Assembly (NCBI GenBank): GCA_003695455.1
Contig: RFJF01000344.1
Location: 1-7,374 of the forward strand
DNA: 7,374 bases
Origin: Chloroflexota bacterium
GTDB taxonomy: Bacteria > Chloroflexota > Anaerolineae > 4572-78 > J111
Direction of reading: 5' to 3'
Shown here: positions 1 through 6,726 of the stretch, piece after piece
Position numbering within the stretch: position 1 is the first letter of the stretch
Layout of the letters: the number at the start of each line of letters is the position of its first letter
Program-made: the position numbers and the translations under genes
Notes under the pieces: generated by a model
Database searches by the model: none
What the model was told of the DNA's origin: nothing
The model's input: only the letters and a program-made list of their open reading frames with translations

Positions 1-465
1 ATCTGCGCCGCGCAGGTTGGCCCCGGCCAGATTGGTTTCGCTCAGGTCGGCGTGCTGCAAGTTGGCCCCGGCCAGATTCGCCCCCGCCAGATTCGATTCG
101 CTGAAGTTGGCTGCCTGAACGTTGGCCATGCTGAAGTTGGCGTTTGCCAGCGTGGCGCGGCTCAAATCGGCGCGGGCTGCGTTGGCCCCCGCCAGCGAGG
201 CATCCGTCAGGTTGCCGCCCGCCAGCGACGCACCGGCCAAATTGGCCGCATCCAGTTGGGCGGTGCTCAAATCGGCGTAAGTCAGTTCTGCACCTTCCAG
301 ATTGGCGGCCCGCAGGTCGGCGCGGCTCAGGTTGGCCCGTACCAGCCGCGCGCCGGCCAAATCCGCACCCTGCAAATCGGCCCCGCTCAAGTTGGCGTTC
401 GAGAGCCACAGTGGGCGTTGGCCGGTTGCCAGCAGTTGCGCCAGTTGTTCCGCCGAAAAATCCAT
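1..465 (-). CDS. Pentapeptide-repeat protein (C-terminus beyond left edge)
   Basis: The 155 visible residues start with a short helical segment (MDFSAEQLAQLLATGQ), then from about residue 24 run as an unbroken series of some 26 five-residue repeats of the A(N/D)LxxA type. The central residue is Leu or Phe at every fifth position from 26 to 151, except Ala96 and Val116. Such repeats fold into a right-handed square beta-helix, here at least six coils. There is no signal peptide or membrane segment, so it is probably cytoplasmic. The family includes DNA mimics that bind gyrase (MfpA, Qnr), but most members have no known function. The ATG (463-465) has a good ribosome binding site (GAGGAG) lying in the end of the preceding gene, 5 bases away, so it is the last visible gene of the nurA operon. 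No stop codon lies in the window. The fold is near certain; the role is unknown. Confidence 0.93.
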   Translation of the reverse strand, partial: MDFSAEQLAQLLATGQRPLWLSNANLSGADLQGADLAGARLVRANLSRADLRAANLEGAELTYADLSTAQLDAANLAGASLAGGNLTDASLAGANAARADLSRATLANANFSMANVQAANFSESNLAGANLAGANLQHADLSETNLAGANLRGAD

Positions 466-470
466 TGCGT

Positions 471-1076
471 TTACTCCTCAACCGGCCGGATGCGTTTTAA
501 AATTGAATCCAGCCGTCCCAAATCAAAATTGAGCAGTTGGGCAATTTCACGCCCGGCGCCCACCAGAAACGCGCGGCGGGTTTCCGGCGGGTAGGCCGAC
601 GCCGCCCGCCGCAGATGGGCCACAATCAACTCGTCGGCGGGAATTTTGCCGGCGTTCAAAATCAGGCGCAGGTACACCAACTCGCGGGTGAACTCGCGCA
701 GTTCGGCGTTGCTGCACGTGGTCAGCACGTCCAGACTCAGCGGCGGCTGCGGCGATAACCCCTGGAAGATGTGCTCGTTTTGGCGGTAGCCTACCACCAA
801 CACCCCAATCTCGATGGGAACCAGCCGGTTTTCGCGCTGGTCCAGCATGGCTTCCGGCTCCATCTCGCCGGCCAGAATCAACTGGCGCACGGCCGGGTCG
901 TCGCGGACCTGCACATCGTAAATCAGGCCGAACACGTCGGTATCGGTGTTGGGCAGCGGCACCTTCACCAGATCGCCAAACTGCGGCACGCCGGGTTGCA
1001 GCACCCGGCAGCCCACAATAAAACCGGTGGTGCTGGCGCGCAACACCCAGCCGATGGTCAATGTTTGAGGTGTCAT
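471..1076 (-). CDS. Stand-alone HAS-barrel protein, HerA N-terminal-like, no ATPase
   Basis: This 201-residue protein has an N-terminal beta-rich part (about 5-118) that reads like a HAS barrel, the domain at the N-terminus of HerA and F1-type ATPases: TIGWVLRASTTGFIVGC, then a GDLVKVPL strand, VFGLIYDVQV, and later IEIGVLVVGY. The rest (about 122-198) looks helical and charged, with LREFTRELVYLRLIL and a basic end. There is no Walker A or Walker B motif, and the protein ends where HerA would begin its RecA-like motor. Its ATG overlaps the nurA stop by 4 bases (ATGA) and is preceded by AAGGA. In archaeal HerA-NurA complexes the HAS barrel of HerA contacts NurA, so the likely role is to bind or guide the neighbouring nuclease; that is inference. 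HerA itself could lie beyond the left edge. The domain assignment is by pattern and is less certain than the neighbouring nuclease. Confidence 0.75.
   Translation of the reverse strand: MTPQTLTIGWVLRASTTGFIVGCRVLQPGVPQFGDLVKVPLPNTDTDVFGLIYDVQVRDDPAVRQLILAGEMEPEAMLDQRENRLVPIEIGVLVVGYRQNEHIFQGLSPQPPLSLDVLTTCSNAELREFTRELVYLRLILNAGKIPADELIVAHLRRAASAYPPETRRAFLVGAGREIAQLLNFDLGRLDSILKRIRPVEE
474..479 (-). promoter_or_regulatory. Ribosome binding site of the pentapeptide gene, inside the upstream gene
   Basis: On the minus strand GAGGAG forms the last two Glu codons of the HAS-barrel gene, followed at once by its TAA stop (471-473) and, 8 bases after the site, by the ATG of the pentapeptide gene. 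The site fixes that start and implies that ribosomes finishing one gene reload onto the next. Confidence 0.8.
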
Positions 1077-2281
1077 GCGTAACGTTCCTTGCCTGCTCTG
1101 AAGTTGTTTTTGTTGCGCTGCTTGTGAGATACATCCGGCGAAAGACGCTGGCGGCGCAGTTCAACGGCCAGCATCATTTCCACCGCGTCCCGCTCGTCGC
1201 CGGAAATGACGGCCAGTTCATCGGCGCGGGCCAGCACGTAGGGGTAATCGCCGGAAATGCGCGCCTGCCGCACCAACGTGGCGTGCAGCGCATCCAGCGC
1301 GGCAGCATCCTCCGCCACCCAGGCCGGAATTTCCACACGGGCCAGCATGGGCGTTTGGGGGCGGGCGCTGACGTTCAGGTAGAAAAAGTGGATGCCGTGT
1401 CCGGCCTGCGTGTATCGTTCCTGCCCTTTGGCCCGCACCGCAAATAGTGCGCTGCGTTCGCCGGGGGCAAGCAAATCGCCAAACAAGTCAATGTCTGTCA
1501 GGGGATGGAAGCTGTTGCGGCGCAGGCGTTCCTCGGTGATTTGTGCCGGTTCCAGCCCGGCCAGGTGCAGCAGCGACAGTACAAAATTGCTGCGCGAACG
1601 GTCAATGTAGCCGGCCAGCAGCGCGCCGCTGTGCCGGATGATATCCAGCATTTCAAGGTAGCGGCTGATTTGTTGTTCCTGCTGGACAAAGGGCAAATCA
1701 ATCACCCGCAGGGGGATTTGCCCATCCATCAGCGCCAGCACAGGTTCGCCGGGGTGGGTGTGTTTGGGGATTTCATCCACCAGCACCCGCAGTTCGGCCA
1801 AATCGCGGCGCACGCTCACTTCGCCGCCGGAGATGAGATTGCCCTGCGCGTCGAACAGGTCATCCGGCTCAAAATAGAGGGCCGGCGGCGGGTTGAAGGC
1901 CAGTGGCTTCTGCCCGGAGCCGTGCCGGTAGACAATGCAGCCCACATTGATCAGGTAGTAAAGGGTCAGCGCGTGGGCGTCGGGGTAAATCTGCGAGCCG
2001 TCGCTGGCGATGACTGTGACCTGTTCCGGGCCGGCGGGCAGGGGATGCGCCTGCGCCAGCGCCTCGGCGGTGGGCGCCGCGCCCACCCAGTCAAACCGCT
2101 GCGTTTGCTGCACTTTTTCAGCCCGCCGGATGCGTTCGTGCAGGGCGGATTGTTGCTCTGACCACTGCAAAAGCAGAGCGCGGGCGCGGGCCAGCGCTTC
2201 GGCGCGGGTTGTCTGTTGCTGTGCCAGGCTGCGGCCCATCGCCTTGACTTGCGGGGCCACCTGGTTGAGTTCAAGAGTCAT
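1073..2281 (-). CDS. nurA: NurA-family DNA-end-processing nuclease
   Basis: This 402-residue protein has the NurA nuclease pattern. NurA is a metal-dependent 5'-3' nuclease that resects DNA ends with the HerA translocase. Visible elements are a helical, Ala/Arg/Gln-rich N-terminus (about 1-60, possible coiled coil); VIASDGSQI with putative metal ligand Asp94; an acidic/basic stretch at 153-170 (GEVSVRRDLAELRVLVDE); LALMDGQI with Asp186; GYIDRSRS at 224-231; and a C-terminal YPYVLARADELAVIS block at 346-360. Where archaeal NurA has a conserved His in that last block, this protein appears to have Asp354. The C-terminal tail is basic (KQRNKNNFRAGKER). The ATG is 10 bases after the phosphoesterase stop and has only a weak ribosome binding site (GGAT), so coupling to the upstream gene is probable. 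Its TGA overlaps the start of the HAS-barrel gene. The family call is strong; partner and biological role are inferred from neighbours. Confidence 0.88.
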   Translation of the reverse strand: MTLELNQVAPQVKAMGRSLAQQQTTRAEALARARALLLQWSEQQSALHERIRRAEKVQQTQRFDWVGAAPTAEALAQAHPLPAGPEQVTVIASDGSQIYPDAHALTLYYLINVGCIVYRHGSGQKPLAFNPPPALYFEPDDLFDAQGNLISGGEVSVRRDLAELRVLVDEIPKHTHPGEPVLALMDGQIPLRVIDLPFVQQEQQISRYLEMLDIIRHSGALLAGYIDRSRSNFVLSLLHLAGLEPAQITEERLRRNSFHPLTDIDLFGDLLAPGERSALFAVRAKGQERYTQAGHGIHFFYLNVSARPQTPMLARVEIPAWVAEDAAALDALHATLVRQARISGDYPYVLARADELAVISGDERDAVEMMLAVELRRQRLSPDVSHKQRNKNNFRAGKERYA

Positions 2282-2291
2282 GTTGCATCCG

Positions 2292-3740
2292 TTACGAAGG
2301 GTGATCGCTGGCGCCCAGCAGCCGGGATATCCGGGGAAAGGTGCGAATCAAAAAACTTTTGGAACCGGTGCGTTTTTTTGCAACCCGGTCATTGCCGGTG
2401 GTCTCGGTGTTAGAATTGGACGGGCCATTAAACGTAAGTAACCGGGCCGAGGGTGTACCGTGGTCATCGTATTCAATGCGGGCGTAGGGCAGTGTCGGCG
2501 GGACATCAGCCGGCGCCAGTGTGCCGGAAAATAAAGCGCGCCACGTTTCCGGGGCAGCGTTTGATAGATCGCGGGTCCAACTGCCGGTGTTGATGTAGGT
2601 GCAGCCATTGGGCAGCGTTTCAAATACCGGAAAATGACTGTGTCCAAACAAGATGACTTTTGCCCGCTCCTGCGCTGCCACCAATTGCGCCGCGTGATTC
2701 AGCATGGCCCGTTGGCGTTGCTGGTCGGCCTGCCCCATTTCCAGCGGGTCGTCGCTGATGTCCACAAACCGGAACGCGGCCTCGCCTTTGTTGTCAATGG
2801 TGGCGTCCCCCAAATATTGCTGCACAAGCCGGTGAAATTCACGCCGAAACGCCGGGCTGGCGGCGTAATTCCGGGCCAGTTGGTCGCGCTGTTCCCGACT
2901 CTCCAGTTCCCGGAGAAGCTTTGGGTTGGCAACCAGAGTTTGGCTGCCCAGTTCCAAATCATTAACCACCAACGATGGCGTGTGCCGGATAAAGCTGACC
3001 AGCGCGTCGCAGGCAAAATCAAAATTCCAGTGCAGCGCGTACCAAATGAGCGCCGTAGCCGGTTTGATGTGGTCCACAAACCACCAGCGCGATTTGGCCC
3101 CGTTGAGAAAATCAATGGTAAACCGGGAGCCGGCCGGGTAGTGCAGTTGGGTGGGGTTGGTGGCGGCGCGCGGGTCAAACGAATCCTGGTAGCCGTTCAT
3201 CTTTTCGGCGCGTTGGTGGCCGTGTTCCACGTAAATTTGTTCGCGGCTCACAAATTCGTCGGCAAAACGCAGCAGCGAGGCCCGCGCACCGCTGGCCCCC
3301 AGCAGTTCGCGCAGCCGCGTTTTAACGCCCGGCCAGAACAGGCTGATATCGTGATTGCCTTTGATAATTGTTATCCGCCGCTGGGGATTTTCAACGTGGA
3401 TAAAATCTGACAGCGCATCAAAAATGGCGGTATTGCGCTGCACAATAATATTCAATCTTTTTACAGAAGCTTCTTGCGAAGAGTCGTGAAAGGCGCTTGC
3501 CGGATAAACAATTTTTGGGTCAAAATTGTCAACCGCCGGAACCTGCAGGAACGCAAACATATCGCCGTTGATAATCAGCTCGATTTCCCGGTTGTCGCGT
3601 TCGCTTTCATCCTTGATGGTGTGCAGAAAATCAATGAATTGTTGCGTGGCGGCAAAAGCCTGGTCCGGAACGCCTGCAGCAGTGGCCTGCCCCGCACCAA
3701 TGTGCAAATCAGACAGGACAAACTTTAACTTTTGGGCCAC
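2292..3740 (-). CDS. Calcineurin-like metallophosphoesterase, LpxH-like, GTG start
   Basis: From the GTG at 3738-3740 the protein is 482 residues with the full set of two-metal phosphoesterase motifs: SDLHIG (Asp11, His13), INGDMF (Asp60), KGNHD (Asn129, His130), VEHGHQ (His173, His175) and FGHSHFP (His367, His369), followed by the usual YINTGSW strand. The order and the HGH block resemble LpxH-type hydrolases and relatives more than Mre11. Unusual is an insert of about 190 residues between the HGH and GHSH motifs, probably a helical cap over the active site. After the core (about residue 436) comes a Ser/Asn/Thr-rich linker and a basic tail (about 453-476). An in-frame ATG 16 codons upstream is rejected, because a promoter -10 lies downstream of it and the GTG has a strong ribosome binding site. 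It is the first gene of the operon with nurA, 10 bases before it. The enzyme class is certain; the substrate is unknown. Confidence 0.9.
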   Translation of the reverse strand: MAQKLKFVLSDLHIGAGQATAAGVPDQAFAATQQFIDFLHTIKDESERDNREIELIINGDMFAFLQVPAVDNFDPKIVYPASAFHDSSQEASVKRLNIIVQRNTAIFDALSDFIHVENPQRRITIIKGNHDISLFWPGVKTRLRELLGASGARASLLRFADEFVSREQIYVEHGHQRAEKMNGYQDSFDPRAATNPTQLHYPAGSRFTIDFLNGAKSRWWFVDHIKPATALIWYALHWNFDFACDALVSFIRHTPSLVVNDLELGSQTLVANPKLLRELESREQRDQLARNYAASPAFRREFHRLVQQYLGDATIDNKGEAAFRFVDISDDPLEMGQADQQRQRAMLNHAAQLVAAQERAKVILFGHSHFPVFETLPNGCTYINTGSWTRDLSNAAPETWRALFSGTLAPADVPPTLPYARIEYDDHGTPSARLLTFNGPSNSNTETTGNDRVAKKRTGSKSFLIRTFPRISRLLGASDHPS

Positions 3741-3748
3741 TGCAACTG

Positions 3749-3755
3749 CCTCCCT
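3749..3755 (-). promoter_or_regulatory. Ribosome binding site deciding the GTG start of the phosphoesterase
   Basis: AGGGAGG on the minus strand sits 8 bases before the GTG at 3740, ideal spacing, within the transcript predicted from the promoter just upstream. The longer reading from the ATG at 3788 has no such site. Confidence 0.8.
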
Positions 3756-3771
3756 CTCAAAGATGCTAACA

Positions 3772-3799
3772 ATTATACCATATCTCATGCGCCTGACAA
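3772..3799 (-). promoter_or_regulatory. Sigma-70-type promoter of the phosphoesterase-nurA operon
   Basis: On the minus strand TTGTCA (3794-3799, five of six consensus bases) and a perfect TATAAT (3772-3777) are separated by 16 bases, with a TGG extended -10 element directly before TATAAT. Transcription would start near 3764-3767, giving a leader of about 25 bases before the GTG at 3740. The AT-rich patch stands out in otherwise GC-rich DNA. It should drive all four minus-strand genes, since no other gap in that group is longer than 10 bases. Confidence 0.8.
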
Positions 3800-3835
3800 T
3801 AAAACTTACCGGCTAGTCGCCAAAAGTACAACCCG

Positions 3836-3843
3836 TCACGTGA
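3836..3843. promoter_or_regulatory. 8-base palindrome, possible operator
   Basis: TCACGTGA is a perfect palindrome in the 186-base divergent region, 4 bases upstream of the candidate plus-strand -35 and about 37 bases upstream of the minus-strand -35. A second, looser inverted pair (TCGCCA 3817-3822 and TGGCGA 3851-3856) brackets it. The position suits a regulator of the plus-strand genes, but an 8-base palindrome can arise by chance and no regulator gene is visible. Confidence 0.25.
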
Positions 3844-3847
3844 AAAT

Positions 3848-3876
3848 TTGTGGCGATGGCCCAATGCCGGTACACT
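3848..3876 (+). promoter_or_regulatory. Candidate promoter of the dehydrogenase gene
   Basis: TTGTGG (3848-3853) and TACACT (3871-3876) lie 17 bases apart, the optimal spacing, and would start transcription near 3883, leaving a leader of about 44 bases before the ATG at 3927. The matches are moderate (three and four of six bases). It is the best plus-strand candidate in the divergent region, but not a strong one. Confidence 0.4.
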
Positions 3877-3926
3877 ACGTTTATCACCCCGCCGTGACTG
3901 CCGCACACGGACGCACAGGAAAAACA

Positions 3927-4934
3927 ATGACCCAATCTACCCAACCCACGGTTGCTATTCTCATTGGAAAAAATCACTACCGCCGCATGTTGAACCCAAC
4001 GGCCTGGGCCACCCTGCGCAGCTTTGCCCGCCTCATCGAGCACCCCGGCGGTGAACCTGCCGCTAAAAATGACCTGCTCCACATTCTGCCGCAGGCCGAC
4101 GCCTGCCTGACCAGTTGGGGCGTGGCCCCGCTGGACGCCGAAGTGCTGGCTGCCGCGCCCCGGTTGCGGGCGATGGCCCACATGGGCAGCAGCGTCAAAC
4201 GCTTTGTCAGTGACGCCCTGTGGAAACGCGGCATCCACGTAACCAGCGCCGCCCCCGCGCTGGCCGAAGATGTAGCCATTACCGCGTTGGGGCTGATGAT
4301 TGTGGGCATGAAGCGCATCTGGCCGCTGGGCCGGCACGTGCGCGCCGGCGGCTGGCGCGAAAGCAGTTACTGGCCTTCGCGGGAGTTGCGCCACAAAACC
4401 GTGGGTATTGTGGGGGCCAGCCACGTGGGCCGGCATCTCATGCGCCTGCTCCGGCCCTTTGAGGTGCAAATACTGCTGGTGGACCCGTTTGTCACCGCCG
4501 CAGCCGCCGCCGAACTGGGCGCGCAAAAGGCGGAACTGGATGAGATGCTGCCGCAGGCCGATATTGTTTCTCTGCATGCGCCGGCCAAAGCCGATACCAT
4601 CCACTTGCTCAACGCCACCCGGCTGGCCCAAATGAAGGACGATGCCCTGCTCATCAACACTGCCCGCGGCACGCTGATTGACGAACCGGCGCTCATTGCC
4701 GAGCTGGAAAAAGGGCGCTTTTTTGCCTTTTTGGATGTGACCGACCCCGAACCCCCCGCCGCAGACAGCCCCCTGCGCCGGCTGGAAAACGTGGTGGTGG
4801 TGCCGCATTTGGCCGGCTGCATTGAAGATTGCGGCCGCATGGGAGAAATGGCCGCCGAGGAACTCCGCCGCTTTTTTGCCGGCGAGCCGCCCCTGTACCA
4901 AATCAAACCCGATATGTTCGGGCGGATTGCCTGA
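3927..4934 (+). CDS. D-2-hydroxyacid dehydrogenase, NAD-dependent
   Basis: At 335 residues the protein has normal length for the D-isomer-specific 2-hydroxyacid dehydrogenases, which interconvert 2-oxoacids and D-2-hydroxyacids with NAD(H). The substrate-side domain includes MAHMGSSVKRF (83-93). The Rossmann domain starts at TVGIVGASHVGRHL: the usual GxGxxG reads GASHVG (163-168), with Ser165 in the middle. Asp186 at the end of the second strand (LLVDP) favours NAD over NADP. Catalytic Arg247 is in INTARGTLID and His294 in VPHLAG. The position usually holding catalytic Glu reads Asp274 in LDVTDPEPP, a variant I associate with some members of this family. The ATG at 3927 has AGGA 6 bases upstream; an ATG 65 codons earlier would overlap the divergent phosphoesterase gene and is rejected. 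The 5'-nucleotidase-like gene follows after 6 bases. The family is certain; substrate (glyoxylate, hydroxypyruvate, phosphoglycerate or other) cannot be assigned. Confidence 0.92.
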   Translation: MTQSTQPTVAILIGKNHYRRMLNPTAWATLRSFARLIEHPGGEPAAKNDLLHILPQADACLTSWGVAPLDAEVLAAAPRLRAMAHMGSSVKRFVSDALWKRGIHVTSAAPALAEDVAITALGLMIVGMKRIWPLGRHVRAGGWRESSYWPSRELRHKTVGIVGASHVGRHLMRLLRPFEVQILLVDPFVTAAAAAELGAQKAELDEMLPQADIVSLHAPAKADTIHLLNATRLAQMKDDALLINTARGTLIDEPALIAELEKGRFFAFLDVTDPEPPAADSPLRRLENVVVVPHLAGCIEDCGRMGEMAAEELRRFFAGEPPLYQIKPDMFGRIA

Positions 4935-4940
4935 GCCGCC

Positions 4941-6722
4941 ATGCCTGACTCATTGCTGCCGCCCCCCGGAACCCTGCGCCTGATTCGTGCCGTGCCCAAC
5001 CCCAACGGCGCGTCCGGCGCAGAACTGTTTCTGTTTGTGGGCGATGCCACCGGCACGCCCGTTACCCACATTGCCGCCGACAGCGACGTGACCTTGCCCC
5101 CGCCCCGTACTGATTTGGCCCAAAACCCGTTCCAGTTACGGGTACTGCATATCAACGACTTGCACGGCCACCTGTCTGCCTTCACCCGGCAGGGCGATTC
5201 GCCCATCTTCTCCAAAATTGCGTGGCGCATCCGCGATGTGCGCCGCACCCGGCAGGACAACCCCAACGCGGCGGTGCTGGCCCTCTCTGCCGGCGATGAT
5301 TTGGTGGGCGCGGTGTTCGATGAATTGCTGGGCGATGTCCCGCAGGATTTTCAGACCCACGCCGGCTACCGCCTCTACTCCGCCGCCGGAATTGACGCCG
5401 CCACCTTTGGCAACCACGATCTGGATTTGGGCACGCACCAACTGGCGCTCGGTGTGCAGCACGACGCCAACTTCCCCCTGCTGGCCGCCAATCTGGTCGG
5501 CTCGCGCTGGCTGGCGGGAACCTACTACCCGGCGGCGCTGTTTGTGCTCAAGGGTGTGCGGGTGGGCGTTATCGGCCTGACCACCCCAACGGCCATCAAA
5601 CCCCAGTGTGACCCCGGCCTGCACGTTATCAACCCGGTGCAGGTGGCCCACCACATTCTGCCCGCCATTCGCCCGCTGTGCGATGTAGTTATCATTTTGA
5701 GCCATTTGGGGTACAGCCTCGGCTCCGGCTCGGCCACCGTCACCGAGGCCGGCGATGTGGAACTGGCCCGCAGTTTGCCGCCCAACGCCGCGCATTTGAT
5801 TGTGGGCGGCCACACCCACCACGTGCTCAACGAACAGGGGCTGAGCGCCGGCAACATTGAAAATCAGGTGCCAATTGTGCAGGCCGGCTCGCTGGGCCAT
5901 TTTCTGGGCGAAGTGGACATCACCGTTCGCCGCAGCGCCGCCGTAACCCACGCCCGGCTCACGCCCGTGCAAAATCTGCCCGCCGATGCCGAATTTGAGC
6001 AAGCGCACGTCCAGCCGCTGGTGCAGATGGTTCGGCCCCTCTTTGAACGCCGGTTGGGGCCGGTGGCCTCCCACCCGGATTTGCACACTGATTCGGTTCG
6101 CAATTTTTTTGCCGCCGGAGAATCGGCCTTTGCCAATTTTATTGCCGACGCGCTGGTCACGCGCTGCCGGGCCAGCGGTCACAATGTTGATTTTGCGGTG
6201 GTAGATACCAGTTGTGTGCGCTGCGGCCTGCCGGCCGGCGGGGAACTTACCTTTGGTGACTGGTTCAACGTGATGCCGTTTGCCGACACCATTCGCATTT
6301 GCTGGCTCACCGGCAGCCAGCTTGGGCAACTGCTGGCCGATAACGCCCGCCGCGCCGACCGCCCCGGCGAACCGCACACCGAGCGCGGCTTTCTGCACTT
6401 CAGCCGCCAGTTGCGCTACACCATCCACCTGACAGAGCAGCGCGCCGCCGCCTTTGCCGCCGATATTCTGGTCAACGGTATCCCGCTGGAGAAACAGCTT
6501 GACCGCGCCTTTCTGATGGCCTGCACCAGTTTTGTGCGCAAACCCGCCGCCGGCTGGGAGGCCTCGGTGCGCCGCCGCTTTGAGTTGGCGGATATGCGGG
6601 CCATGCCCCGGCTTGAAACCAACCTGTACGTCCGTGATGAACTGCTCACCTTTATCCGTGAAAACGGTGGGGTGACAGCAGAAACCGGCGCCCGCCGCGA
6701 CGGCCGCTTGCAAATTGTTTGA
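4941..6722 (+). CDS. 5'-nucleotidase/UshA-family phosphoesterase without signal peptide
   Basis: This 593-residue protein has the two-domain layout of UshA-type enzymes, which hydrolyse nucleotides, UDP-sugars or cyclic nucleotides. Catalytic domain (about 65-335): LHINDLHGH (Asp73, His75), SAGDD (Asp119), FGNHD (Asn158, His159), ILSHLGY (His255) and VGGHTHH (His291, His293), a complete metal and catalytic set. Substrate domain (about 384-550): [13 protein letters not shown], then [12 protein letters not shown] with Arg427 and MPFAD with Phe447, positions that bind base and phosphate in UshA. The usual Asn-Gly-Gly before that Arg is replaced by Thr-Ser-Cys. Residues 1-64 form a Pro-rich extension with beta-like strands and no hydrophobic segment, so the protein looks cytoplasmic, whereas most relatives are exported. 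The ATG is 6 bases after the dehydrogenase stop with no clear ribosome binding site, so translational coupling is likely. The fold is certain; substrate and location are inferred. Confidence 0.9.
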   Translation: MPDSLLPPPGTLRLIRAVPNPNGASGAELFLFVGDATGTPVTHIAADSDVTLPPPRTDLAQNPFQLRVLHINDLHGHLSAFTRQGDSPIFSKIAWRIRDVRRTRQDNPNAAVLALSAGDDLVGAVFDELLGDVPQDFQTHAGYRLYSAAGIDAATFGNHDLDLGTHQLALGVQHDANFPLLAANLVGSRWLAGTYYPAALFVLKGVRVGVIGLTTPTAIKPQCDPGLHVINPVQVAHHILPAIRPLCDVVIILSHLGYSLGSGSATVTEAGDVELARSLPPNAAHLIVGGHTHHVLNEQGLSAGNIENQVPIVQAGSLGHFLGEVDITVRRSAAVTHARLTPVQNLPADAEFEQAHVQPLVQMVRPLFERRLGPVASHPDLHTDSVRNFFAAGESAFANFIADALVTRCRASGHNVDFAVVDTSCVRCGLPAGGELTFGDWFNVMPFADTIRICWLTGSQLGQLLADNARRADRPGEPHTERGFLHFSRQLRYTIHLTEQRAAAFAADILVNGIPLEKQLDRAFLMACTSFVRKPAAGWEASVRRRFELADMRAMPRLETNLYVRDELLTFIRENGGVTAETGARRDGRLQIV

Positions 6723-6726
6723 TGGG

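Noticed and set aside
1..465. Tandem DNA repeat array or CRISPR-like structure at the left edge
   Set aside because: The 15-base periodicity, including a 17-base direct repeat at 17-33 and 62-78, is fully explained by pentapeptide codons in one open frame with no spacers.
52..594. Plus-strand open frame of 180 codons over the pentapeptide gene
   Set aside because: It is the antisense of the 15-base repeat pattern: regular codon structure on the minus strand creates an open frame on the plus strand. It runs across the end of the neighbouring gene and lacks a sensible start.
2373..2379. Run of seven A (minus strand) in the phosphoesterase tail as a frameshift or slippage site
   Set aside because: A -1 slip would only exchange the tail for about ten residues ending near 2348. 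No stimulatory stem or internal ribosome binding site is evident, so there is no reason to see it as programmed.
2292..3740. Phosphoesterase as a true Mre11/SbcD
   Set aside because: The HGH block, the large insert before GHSH and the absence of a Rad50/SbcC-like partner gene in the window fit an LpxH-like enzyme better.
3813..4901. Minus-strand open frame of 362 codons over the dehydrogenase gene
   Set aside because: The opposite strand encodes a full-length 2-hydroxyacid dehydrogenase; the antisense product is low-complexity and matches no family pattern.
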